Below are positions 1-9,233 of a stretch of 64,000 nucleotides of DNA, piece by piece. How positions within the stretch are numbered: position 1 is the first letter of the stretch; every line of letters begins with the position of its first letter. Source of the DNA: Candidatus Sulfotelmatobacter kueseliae (GTDB lineage: Bacteria > Acidobacteriota > Terriglobia > Terriglobales > Acidobacteriaceae); assembly GCA_900290255.1 (NCBI GenBank), contig OMOD01000150.1:6917-70916 (forward strand), written 5' to 3'. A program made the position numbers and the translations under genes. The notes beneath the pieces were generated by a model. That model had not been told where the DNA came from, did no database searches, and saw only the letters and a program-made list of their open reading frames with translations.

Positions 1-2
1 CC

Positions 3-524
3 GCCGCTGCGGCGGCGCAGCTGCGCTCTGACGCCCAGGCGGCAGCCTCTTCCCCGGCTCCTTCTCCTGTGGCTCCCGTTTCGACGCAGCCCGAGCCCCC
101 GGTAAGTCCGCTGCCGCATTCCGTTTCCACACCGCCCACTTCCCCCGCCGGGATACCCTCGAGCTTGAAGTCGGACATCGCTTCGATGACGCCCGAAGCC
201 AGCGGCAACAAGCCAGTTGAGGCCGCGCTGCCTTCGATTGAGCCCGTAGATATTCCGGAAGCCGCGGCGCGTGGTCTCGTGACCGATCAGCCGGCGCCTC
301 CCTACCCCGCCAGTGCCAAAGGCCAGCAGGGGACAGTCGTTCTGCAGGTCCTGATTGGCCGCGATGGCACCGTGCAGGATGCCAAGTTCTTGCAAGGCTC
401 GCTGGCGTTTGCGCGGGCCGCGATTGATGGGGTGAAGCAGTGGAAGTTCAAGCCTTACCTGATGAACGGGCGGCCGGTGTCAGTGCAGGCGCCGCTGACC
501 ATCCCCTTTAAGCCGCCGTCCTAG
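3..524 (+). CDS. TonB C-terminal domain protein, 5' end outside window
   Basis: The reading frame is open to the window edge, so the N-terminus is missing; the first in-window start-like codon is a GTG at 69, but the Ala/Pro/Ser-rich sequence before it is in the same frame. The last 80 residues match the TonB C-terminal fold: a PPYPASAKGQQGTVVLQV strand, a GRDGTVQDAKF turn and the WKFKPYLMNGRPV segment with the usual aromatic residues. The region before it is a long Pro/Ala linker, as in periplasm-spanning TonB proteins. The probable role is energy coupling to outer-membrane transporters or another envelope function. The substrate cannot be told. Confidence is good for the domain and low for the role. 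Confidence 0.8.
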   Translation, partial: AAAAAQLRSDAQAAASSPAPSPVAPVSTQPEPPVSPLPHSVSTPPTSPAGIPSSLKSDIASMTPEASGNKPVEAALPSIEPVDIPEAAARGLVTDQPAPPYPASAKGQQGTVVLQVLIGRDGTVQDAKFLQGSLAFARAAIDGVKQWKFKPYLMNGRPVSVQAPLTIPFKPPS

Positions 525-757
525 GTCCCAAGTGGTTTGTTTTGTTGAGAACGAGGCCAGAACTGGGGATCGCGGTGACTCCCGCGCCGCCTGACCGAGA
601 CAGCCAGACCTCGTCCGTTCCTGAATGGGGCGGCGCAGGCCGCGGCGTTACCGACGGGGCTCAAATGAAGCAGCCGGGAGAGCGCAAGGCGCATCTATCG
701 AGATATAATGTGAAGAGTTTCTCCGGAAGTACTTCCTTCCAGAAGACGGCCAAACTG

Positions 758-1963
758 ATGTCCATGAAAACCAAAGCTGCGGTTCTCGTTCTGTCCTTTG
801 CCGTATTACTGTTCGTCGTGGTGGGCTCGCTGGGAGGCGTGCACGCTTCGTCGAACGACGGCTCTTACCGCCAACTGCAGGTTTACAGCGAAGTTCTGCA
901 GCGGGTGCAGAACGAGTACGTGGAAGAACCGAACATCCCGAAAGTGACCGACGGCGCGCTGCACGGCCTGCTGGAGTCGCTGGATTCGAACTCCAGCTAC
1001 ATGTCCGCCGACGCCTACAAGGCTTACAAGGAGCACAAGAGCACGTCCAAGGGCGGGATCGGCGCCGTGATCTCGAAGCGCTTTGGCTATGCCGACGTGG
1101 TTACGGTGCTGCCGGGTTCTGCCGCTGAGAAAGCTGGAATTGAGCCGACGGACATTTTCGAATCGATTGAAGGACAAAGCACTCGGGATATGTCGCTGCC
1201 TGAGATTCGCAACCTGCTGGCTGGCGCGCCGGGGTCAAGCGTGGATGTGGCCGTGGTGAGAGCGCGGCGGGCGGAACCGCAGAAGGTTGTGATCGCGCGG
1301 GAGGTCGAAAACATTCCTGCCGTTACCGACAAGATGATGGAGGAGGGCATCGGCTATGTGAAAGCCGAAACGTTGACCAGGGGCAAGGCGCAGGAAATTG
1401 CCGCCAAGATCAACGCGCTCCAGAAATCGGGCGCGAAGAAGATTCTGCTGGATCTGCGCAATTGCGCGGAGGGGGACGAAGGCGAAGGCATCGCGGTCGC
1501 AAATCTGTTCCTCAATCATGGGACGATTACCTACCTGCAAGGGCAGAAATATCCGCGGGAAGCATTCAATGCCGACCCGGCGAAGGCGATCACTACGTTG
1601 CCGGTCGCAGTTTTGGTCAATAAGGCCACAGCCGGCGCGGCTGAGATTGTAGCGGCGGCGATTCTGGAGAACGCGCGTGGCGATGTGGTTGGCGACAAGA
1701 CATTCGGCGACGGCTCGGTACAGAAGACCATTGACCTGCCCGATGGAGGCGCTCTGATTCTCTCCGTGGCGAAGTACTACTCGCCCAGCGGGAAGGCTAT
1801 CCAGGACGAAGCCATCACGCCCAACGTGCTGGTGGCGGACGCCGACGATAACATTGCACCGGAAGACGAAGAGCAGACTCCTGAGCAGCAAGCCAAGCCC
1901 AAGAACACGGTAGATGATCAGTTGAACAAGGCCGTGGAAGTGCTGAAGAGCCGGAGCAGCTAA
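758..1963 (+). CDS. S41 (CtpA-like) protease homologue lacking catalytic Ser and Lys
   Basis: 401 residues from the ATG at 758 (MSMKTKAAVLVL...), chosen because it begins a clear signal/anchor segment; the frame is open further upstream to a TTG at 542, but that part is not protein-like. Layout: membrane anchor (residues 5-28), N-terminal helices, a PDZ domain (GGIGAVIS to about residue 180) and the S41 core. In active CtpA/Tsp the motifs are SASASE and TFGKG, with Ser and Lys 25 residues apart. Here they read TAGAAE and TFGDG, again 25 apart, so Ser is Gly293 and Lys is Asp318. The fold is kept but peptidase activity by the known Ser/Lys dyad is unlikely. It may bind C-terminal peptides as a scaffold or adaptor in the periplasm. 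Confidence 0.85.
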   Translation: MSMKTKAAVLVLSFAVLLFVVVGSLGGVHASSNDGSYRQLQVYSEVLQRVQNEYVEEPNIPKVTDGALHGLLESLDSNSSYMSADAYKAYKEHKSTSKGGIGAVISKRFGYADVVTVLPGSAAEKAGIEPTDIFESIEGQSTRDMSLPEIRNLLAGAPGSSVDVAVVRARRAEPQKVVIAREVENIPAVTDKMMEEGIGYVKAETLTRGKAQEIAAKINALQKSGAKKILLDLRNCAEGDEGEGIAVANLFLNHGTITYLQGQKYPREAFNADPAKAITTLPVAVLVNKATAGAAEIVAAAILENARGDVVGDKTFGDGSVQKTIDLPDGGALILSVAKYYSPSGKAIQDEAITPNVLVADADDNIAPEDEEQTPEQQAKPKNTVDDQLNKAVEVLKSRSS

Positions 1964-1975
1964 GGCAGTAACCAA

Positions 1976-2188
1976 ATGAACGATTTGCGCAATCAGATAG
2001 AAAACCTCTCCGCGGCTGAGAAAGTCGAGTTGCTGGACGCGGTGTGGCAAAGCTTGGAAGGGGATGCGTTGTCGCTGACTGATGCGCAGCGTGAGGAACT
2101 CGATCATCGTATTGCCCGACAGGAGCGAAACCCTGCCGATGTGATCCCGTGGGAGCACGTCAGGTCTGGTCTCTTCAAGAAGCCCTGA
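1976..2188 (+). CDS. Antitoxin of the addiction-module component family
   Basis: 70 residues beginning MNDLRNQIENLSAAEKVELL, followed by an AVWQSL segment and a RIARQERNPADVIPWE tail. This is the pattern of the small addiction-module component proteins (TIGR02574-type) paired with ParE/RelE toxins. Its TGA overlaps the ATG of the toxin gene (ATGA arrangement at 2186-2190), so the two are translationally coupled. The antitoxin should bind and block the toxin and probably also represses its own promoter. The gene begins 12 bp after the S41 homologue stop, so it may be read from the same transcript. Confidence 0.85.
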   Translation: MNDLRNQIENLSAAEKVELLDAVWQSLEGDALSLTDAQREELDHRIARQERNPADVIPWEHVRSGLFKKP

Positions 2189-2478
2189 TGCTGCCAGTCG
2201 TCTGGTTAGCCGAGGCGGCCGCAGACCTCGAAGAAGCGCGGAAATGGTACGAAGATATACGCCCTGAGATTGGGGAGCGTTTCGCGCTCGCCGTTGACTC
2301 AGCAATCCGCGCAATCTCAACAAACCCACTGCAGTTTCCCGCTGTATACCGTGACCGCCGACGGGCGGGTGTGCGCCGGTTTCCGTACGGGGTATTCTTT
2401 GAGGTTCAAGAGCAGAGGATTGTTGTGATCGCGTGTTTTCATGGCAGACGCAATCCGAAAAGGCAGGAATCGCGCTAG
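2188..2478 (+). CDS. ParE/RelE-family toxin
   Basis: 96 residues from the ATG at 2188 (MLPVVWLAEAAADLEEARKW). An upstream in-frame ATG at 2149 lies inside the antitoxin and is rejected, because the overlap start gives the normal family length. Typical elements are seen: the N-terminal AAADLEEARKWYE helix, the FPAVYRDRRRAGVRRFPYGV beta region and a C-terminal IACFHGRRNP strand that resembles the VLHXXRXP ending of ParE/RelE proteins. ParE members act on gyrase and RelE members cleave mRNA on the ribosome; which applies here cannot be read from the sequence. Confidence 0.85.
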   Translation: MLPVVWLAEAAADLEEARKWYEDIRPEIGERFALAVDSAIRAISTNPLQFPAVYRDRRRAGVRRFPYGVFFEVQEQRIVVIACFHGRRNPKRQESR

Positions 2479-2537
2479 CCTGCACTCTGCCGGTAATAGC
2501 AACCTGCAGCAAAGTGCTATCCTGACCTCGACCGCTC

Positions 2538-4760
2538 ATGATGTCCCTCTACGAAAATCTCCCGGAGGTCGAAATCGGGGGGCGCAAAGTTGTCGGCCGG
2601 GTTCTGTTTGGACTGCTGGTGCTGGTTTCCGCGCTGGTTGGAGCCACGGCCGGGCTGCTGCTCGTCTACACCACCGACCTGCCGCAAGTGGATGCACTCG
2701 AAGCCTACCGCCCCAGTTCGATCACGGAAATTTATGACGATCACGGGCGGGTGCTGGGCTCGTTCGCTTTGCAGCGGCGGGTAGTGGCGAGCTACGACGA
2801 TTTCCCGCCGCTGTTGCGCGACGCTCTGGTTTCGATCGAAGACAAGGATTTCTATCGCCACTCCGGCGTCAACTTCTGGCGCATCATCGGAGCAGCCTAT
2901 CGCGACATTGAATCAGGCGGCAAGGTGCAGGGCGCATCCACTCTGACCATGCAGCTGGCCCGCAATCTGTTCTTGTCGCCGGACCGGTCGTTCCACCGCA
3001 AGGTGCAGGAAACGATGCTGGCCATCCAGATCGAGCGCCACTTCACCAAGCCACAGATCTTCACGCTTTACGCCAATCAGATTTTTCTTGGGGCTGGGGT
3101 GTATGGGTTTGAAGCGGCATCGGAGTTTTACTTCAGCAAACCGGCAAAGCAACTGACGCTTGAAGAAGCGACGCTACTCGCGGGCTTGCCCAAAGGGCCT
3201 AGCGTGTATTCGCCGATCAACCATCCCGATAAAGCGGAGAAGCGGCGCAATCTGGTGATCAACGCCATGCTGGAAGACGGCAAGATCACGGCAATGCAGG
3301 CGGCTCAGACGCGATCGACGCCGGTGGTGCTGCATCTGGCCCACGATCCCAATTCGCTCGCTCCTTATTTTGTCGAGGAGATTCGCCGCTATCTCGAAGG
3401 CAAATACGGAGCCGACCAGGTGCACGAAGGGGGATTGAAAGTCTTTACCTCGCTCGATGTGGACCTCGAGAAAGCCGCAACCCAGGCAGTGCTCGACGGG
3501 TTGGCGGCTTATGAGCGGCGCCACGGCTGGAAGGGACCGCTGGAGAACATCGTGGCTGAGGGAGCGGTTCTGGAGAAGTACTCCCACCCGGACTGGGACG
3601 ATGAGCCGGAGGTGGGCGGATATTTTCACGCACTGGTAACGGCGGCAGGACCCGGAATCGCCACCATGAAGTTCGGCCGCTATACCGCGGCTCTGGGGCA
3701 GGCCGACGTGGCCTGGACCGGCCAGAAGCTGGCTGACATTCTGAAGACAGGCGACATCTGCTATGTGAAGATTCTGTCGCTGGGGGCAAACGGCGCAGCA
3801 AAAGTAAGTCTGGAACAGGACTCCGGGGCGCAGGGCGCACTGCTGGCCATCGACAACGCCACCGGCGGTATCAAGGCGCTGGTGGGCGGCCGCGATTTCA
3901 ACGACTCGAAATTCGACCGCGCCACGCAGGCATTGCGCCAGGTTGGCTCGTCGTTCAAGCCGTATGTGTATACCACGGTGATTGACCAGGGCGCCAGCCC
4001 CGACGACACCGTGCTCGATGAACCCATCAGTTTTGAGACGCCTTCGGGAGACTACACGCCGCACAATTACGACGAAAAGTTCGAAGGCATCATCACCCTG
4101 CGGCGGGCGCTGGCGCAGTCACGCAATATTCCTGCGCTGAAGCTGGCGAACAAAGTCGGCATCAGGAGCGTGATTGACTATGCCGAACGCTTTGGCATCA
4201 CCACCAAACTTCCACCGTATCTGCCCGTGGCATTGGGATCGGCGGAAATCACGCTGCTGGAGCAGACCTCGGCGTACAGCGTGTTTCCGAACGATGGCGT
4301 GCGCGTGATCCCGCGCTACATCACGCGCGTGACCGACTATGAAGGGCGCGTGCTGGAAGAGGACTTTCCCGAAGTGAAGGATGTGATCAGCGAGCGTACG
4401 GCACGCATCATGACTTCGATGTTGCGCGAAGTTGTTCTCCACGGCACCGCGGTGGCGGCGGCGAAGCTGCCGTTTCCGGCGGGAGGCAAGACCGGCACGA
4501 CCAATGATTTCACCGACGCGTGGTTCGTGGGATTCACTCCCACCATGACGTGCGGAGTCTGGGTCGGCTATGACGAGAAGAAATCTTTGGGGGCGAAAGA
4601 GACGGGAGCGCATGCCGCATTGCCGATCTGGATGAACTTCATGACCGCGGCGATGGCAGGCAAAGATGCGGGAGATTTTCAGCCCCCGCCCGCGCTGCCG
4701 CGCGCCGCGCAAAAGGTAGATACTCCTGACACGGCGCCGGCGACGGAAGAGGCACACTGA
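2538..4760 (+). CDS. Class A penicillin-binding protein (PBP1A type)
   Basis: 740 residues. A short cytoplasmic segment and one membrane helix (about residues 20-44) precede a GT51 glycosyltransferase domain with catalytic Glu101 in EDKDFYRHSGV, the QGASTLTMQLARNLF motif and the FTLYANQIFLG motif. The C-terminal transpeptidase has the active-site tetrad SSFK (Ser471), SRN near residue 527 and KTGTT near residue 651. It polymerises and crosslinks peptidoglycan at the inner membrane. A Pro/Ala-rich tail follows. Two consecutive ATG codons open the gene; the first is used here. It starts 59 bp after the toxin gene on the same strand. Confidence 0.95.
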   Translation: MMSLYENLPEVEIGGRKVVGRVLFGLLVLVSALVGATAGLLLVYTTDLPQVDALEAYRPSSITEIYDDHGRVLGSFALQRRVVASYDDFPPLLRDALVSIEDKDFYRHSGVNFWRIIGAAYRDIESGGKVQGASTLTMQLARNLFLSPDRSFHRKVQETMLAIQIERHFTKPQIFTLYANQIFLGAGVYGFEAASEFYFSKPAKQLTLEEATLLAGLPKGPSVYSPINHPDKAEKRRNLVINAMLEDGKITAMQAAQTRSTPVVLHLAHDPNSLAPYFVEEIRRYLEGKYGADQVHEGGLKVFTSLDVDLEKAATQAVLDGLAAYERRHGWKGPLENIVAEGAVLEKYSHPDWDDEPEVGGYFHALVTAAGPGIATMKFGRYTAALGQADVAWTGQKLADILKTGDICYVKILSLGANGAAKVSLEQDSGAQGALLAIDNATGGIKALVGGRDFNDSKFDRATQALRQVGSSFKPYVYTTVIDQGASPDDTVLDEPISFETPSGDYTPHNYDEKFEGIITLRRALAQSRNIPALKLANKVGIRSVIDYAERFGITTKLPPYLPVALGSAEITLLEQTSAYSVFPNDGVRVIPRYITRVTDYEGRVLEEDFPEVKDVISERTARIMTSMLREVVLHGTAVAAAKLPFPAGGKTGTTNDFTDAWFVGFTPTMTCGVWVGYDEKKSLGAKETGAHAALPIWMNFMTAAMAGKDAGDFQPPPALPRAAQKVDTPDTAPATEEAH

Positions 4761-4777
4761 GGGGCAGGGGAGGAATC

Positions 4778-5254
4778 ATGAGGAAGAACACGGTTCTGAC
4801 GTGGACTGCTGTCCTGATGGTTGCGGCGGGTGCATTCTCGCAGAATTCATCCGTGAGTGGCACCAATGATGAGATCAAAGTGTCTCTCGCGGTGACGCAG
4901 GTGCTGGGCTCGCAGGTCAAGGCGTGGAACAACCACGATCTCCAAGCTTTCATGGCGGGATACTGGAACTCTCCGGATCTGACTTTTTTTTCGGGCGCGA
5001 ATGAGCGGCATGGCTGGCAAGAGACCGTGGATCGATACAAGGCGAGCTATCAGAGTCCCGGGCACGAAATGGGCAAGCTGGAGTTTGCCAATATGCGCGT
5101 CGCGGCACTCGGGTCCGACGCGGCGTTTGTTCGCGGCGAGTGGCATTTGACCATGTCCGACGGGAAAACTCCGCATGGTCTGTTTACGCTCGTGTTTCGC
5201 AGGTTCCCGGACGGATGGAAGATCGTGCACGACCATACATCGGCAGCAGAGTGA
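4778..5254 (+). CDS. Secreted NTF2-like (DUF4440/SnoaL-type) protein
   Basis: 158 residues with a strong ribosome site (GGGGAGGA) 7 bases before the ATG. A signal peptide (MRKNTVLTWTAVLMVAAG, cleavage near AFS-QN) is followed by one NTF2-like cone fold: the helix VKAWNNHDLQAFMAGYW, the strand DLTFFSG, a helix with GWQETVDRYKASY, and the closing strands GLFTLVFRRFPDGWKIVHDH. This pattern is that of DUF4440 proteins. Such domains bind small molecules or act as accessory units; no catalytic set is clear here. It lies 17 bp after the PBP gene and is probably co-transcribed. Confidence 0.85.
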   Translation: MRKNTVLTWTAVLMVAAGAFSQNSSVSGTNDEIKVSLAVTQVLGSQVKAWNNHDLQAFMAGYWNSPDLTFFSGANERHGWQETVDRYKASYQSPGHEMGKLEFANMRVAALGSDAAFVRGEWHLTMSDGKTPHGLFTLVFRRFPDGWKIVHDHTSAAE

Positions 5255-5558
5255 AAGCCGGTTTTTCGCGAATCGCCTTATTCGTGTCATCTTGATTGTT
5301 CATGTCATCCTTCTAGGAAAGAAGGCATACCTGTCCAGCGATATTTGCGAACCAGAGCAGACAGACTTCTATTCGTGCTCGAGGCACACAAGGTTCATTC
5401 GGAACTCCGCCGCCCCATCTGAGAAAGTGCTCACGGTCAATCCACCGCGGCACTCAGGATGAACGAGCTGGCGCCCAAGTGGAAGTTTGGGACCCCGGAC
5501 ATTGAGGGAAAGTTTACCCTGAGGGGCGAACAGAGCCAAGGGCAAAGGCGAGCGTGCG
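5255..5558. other. Intergenic region, no gene seen
   Basis: 304 bases between two convergent genes. I see no protein-like frame, no clear palindrome of the families found elsewhere in the window and no RNA gene. It should contain the transcription ends of both neighbours, but no stem followed by a T tract stands out. Confidence 0.5.
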
Positions 5559-6470
5559 TCACTCCGTGCGGGGCGTCGCGCTGGCGAGCGCGAGAATCGC
5601 TCCGGCAAACAGCAGCGTGTCGAAAAAGTAGTTGATCCCGTCGACCTTGACGTCGGTGCTTGGGTCTAACAATGAGGCGATCAGGATCGGGCCATAGACG
5701 ACAAGGACCAGCAGGAAAATCCAGGCGCCGAGATAGGTTGCGGCCGTCCGTGTCTTCTTCGCCAGCAGAATGCATAAGCCTGCAATGAGCAGAATCGCCC
5801 CCGTCAGATAGCTGATGAGCACGCGGGCTGGAATCCACGCGGGCATGAATTTTTCGAGAGGAACGCCCGGGACATTAAGGGGATGAAGAAAGTGCTCGAC
5901 GCCGTAGAAAACTGCAGCGATCCCGATCAACACGCGGCCTACGGTTATGAGCTTGCTTCCGCCTTGCCCGCGGCCTGGCTCGCGCAGGGCGTCTCCCGCA
6001 AGGATCCAGCCTCCGCCCCCGAACGACATTTCGCGGATGACATACGTCCATACAAACCTGTCTCTGGGGTGGGCGAGAGCTCCCCGGAAGTCCATCATCG
6101 CCACGAAGAGAAACATCATGATCCCGAACAGCAGGCCGGACCAGCCCACCTGAATTTTTGTGGCAATACTCAAGGACGCGGCCAGCAACGCAAAGCCGAC
6201 GAAATAAGTCCAGAATAGGGGCCAAGGCATAAACTTGGGCACCAACTGCATGATGCCCTTGGCGGCAGCGAAATGCTCCGCGCCGAAAACCGCCAGCGGC
6301 ATGGCGAAACACAGATTGGCCAAGGCGACGATTTTGTCGAGACCGCGAGCCTCGGTGAAATCGCGCGTCGTGGCTAACAGGCCGATCAGGAGAAGTACAA
6401 CGCCAGCGCTGCAGGTTGAGACGACGGTGCGGGAGATTTCGAAGAATGCGGCGAGAATGGTTGGGTGCAT
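5559..6470 (-). CDS. DoxX-like integral membrane protein with internal duplication
   Basis: 303 residues, almost entirely hydrophobic, with about eight predicted membrane helices. Two halves repeat: the first contains VFGAEHF followed by PKFMPWPLFWTYFVG, the second VFYGVEHF followed by EKFMPAWIPARVLISYLTG. Each half has the look of a four-helix DoxX/DoxD-like unit, so the protein seems to come from tandem duplication and fusion. DoxX-type proteins are linked to quinone or redox functions in some organisms, but nothing here fixes a substrate. It is transcribed alone, convergent with the upstream NTF2-like gene. Confidence 0.75.
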   Translation of the reverse strand: MHPTILAAFFEISRTVVSTCSAGVVLLLIGLLATTRDFTEARGLDKIVALANLCFAMPLAVFGAEHFAAAKGIMQLVPKFMPWPLFWTYFVGFALLAASLSIATKIQVGWSGLLFGIMMFLFVAMMDFRGALAHPRDRFVWTYVIREMSFGGGGWILAGDALREPGRGQGGSKLITVGRVLIGIAAVFYGVEHFLHPLNVPGVPLEKFMPAWIPARVLISYLTGAILLIAGLCILLAKKTRTAATYLGAWIFLLVLVVYGPILIASLLDPSTDVKVDGINYFFDTLLFAGAILALASATPRTE

Positions 6471-6540
6471 AGATTTTCCCCGGACCGGGACAGCGCCTCA
6501 GAATTCTACGCTAAAGGGTGGGTTCGAGGCCGGGTGGAAC

Positions 6541-6601
6541 CGCGGACGCCCCCGTCCGGGGGAGGGCGACTGTGTGGGCGGACGAGGGCGTCCGCCCCTC
6601 C

Positions 6602-6602
<1 letters not shown>
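6541..6602. repeat. R1 palindromes, two adjacent copies
   Basis: Two GC-rich inverted repeats of the CGGACG(A/G)GGGCGTCCG family lie just before the glnS stop codon. The first is GCGGACGCCCCCGTCC and the second GGGCGGACGAGGGCGTCC. They may also form stems at the 3' end of the glnS transcript. Confidence 0.8.
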
Positions 6603-8323
<1,721 letters not shown>

Positions 8324-8350
8324 GGTTTGATCTTATCGCAACAGCTCATG

Positions 8351-8470
8351 GAGGGGCGGACGCCCTCGTCCGCCCGGAGAGTGGCATGACCTATGTGGAT
8401 GGATTTGTGGAGCTGCTCCCCGGACGAGGGCGTCCGGGGCTCCAAAATTGCGTCCGGGGCTCCAAAATTC
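8351..8470. repeat. R1 palindromes downstream of the RAYT gene
   Basis: At 8351-8375 GAGGGGCGGACGCCCTCG begins an inverted repeat, and at 8417-8470 the opposite orientation CCCCGGACGAGGGCGTCC is followed by a half unit GCGTCCGGGGCTCCAAAA. The head-to-head order with a short spacer is like a REPIN (two REPs in inverted order). These copies flank the transposase gene on one side; a matching set lies on the other. Confidence 0.85.
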
Positions 8471-8483
8471 TTGAACTACGGAA

Positions 8484-8972
8484 TCAACGACAGAGGGGAG
8501 AGGCGTACGGATTCTGTTCCGGCGAGCACCAAATCCAACGATACTGCTGCCAATCGTCAACCAACCCCTTGCGCACAGGGTTCTGCAAGATGTAGGCGAT
8601 CTTCGCGTCCAAATTCTCAGAAGTACGGACAATGCGATCGAATGACTCCTCCTGCCAGATCGCGCCGTGATTACCAGAGCGATGATTGATCGCGTGCGCC
8701 GAGGGGCCTTTGATCGCCTTCAAGATCTCGACTAGTGAAACGACGGTGCGACGAGTTTCGACCGTCAGTGGTGTGAGAACCAGATGAACGTGGTCGGGCA
8801 TGACCACCGCAACGCGAAGGCGATATCGCCTTTCGTGATCATGGACGCAGCAGCCCAGCACGACATTGCGGGCCCAGTCGGGTAACTCGCGCCGGAACTT
8901 GGTGTTGAACGTGATGAAATGAGGAGTCCTGTCGCGCTGCATGTGCGGCAGATTGCGGCGGTAAAACTGCAT
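8484..8972 (-). CDS. REP-associated tyrosine transposase (RAYT, Y1/IS200-like)
   Basis: 162 residues. The HUH metal motif is HVH at 61-63 in MPDHVHLV, and the presumed nucleophile is Tyr127 in AKIAYILQNPVRKGLV, a layout typical of RAYT proteins. RAYTs bind and cut REP hairpins as single strands. The gene is bordered on both sides by R1 palindromes (8351-8470 and 9054-9213), as expected for a RAYT locus. An alternative start is Met11. The gene appears intact and could mobilise the R1 repeats seen throughout the window; that link is an inference from proximity and family knowledge. Confidence 0.9.
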   Translation of the reverse strand: MQFYRRNLPHMQRDRTPHFITFNTKFRRELPDWARNVVLGCCVHDHERRYRLRVAVVMPDHVHLVLTPLTVETRRTVVSLVEILKAIKGPSAHAINHRSGNHGAIWQEESFDRIVRTSENLDAKIAYILQNPVRKGLVDDWQQYRWIWCSPEQNPYASPLCR

Positions 8973-9053
8973 GAAGGAATTTTGTCATTGTGGATTGCTC
9001 GGTAGAAAGGAATTGGCGCGAAAAAAACGCGGACGTTCCCGAAGTAGGAATTG

Positions 9054-9213
9054 TGGAGGGGCGGACGCCCTCGTCCGCCCATGCTGCCACGTTTGCCCAG
9101 CGCTCCCCGGACGAGGGCGTCCGGGGCTCCAAAATTGCGTCCGGGGCTCCTGGCGTCGGGGCTCCCGGTAGCAGATCTCAGATGATGGAGGGGCGGACGC
9201 CCCCGTCCGCCCA
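9054..9213. repeat. R1 palindromes upstream of the RAYT gene
   Basis: Three blocks: 9054-9080 (GGAGGGGCGGACGCCCTC), 9103-9173 (CCCCGGACGAGGGCGTCC with two half units ending GGGGCTCC) and 9187-9213 (GGAGGGGCGGACGCCCCC). Orientation alternates, as in REPINs. They lie between gltX and the RAYT gene on the minus strand. Confidence 0.85.
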
Positions 9214-9233
9214 CACTGCCCGGGGCGCTATCA

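Noticed and set aside
542-757. Longer N-terminus of the S41 homologue
   Set aside because: The extra residues are not protein-like and the ATG at 758 opens a clear membrane anchor.
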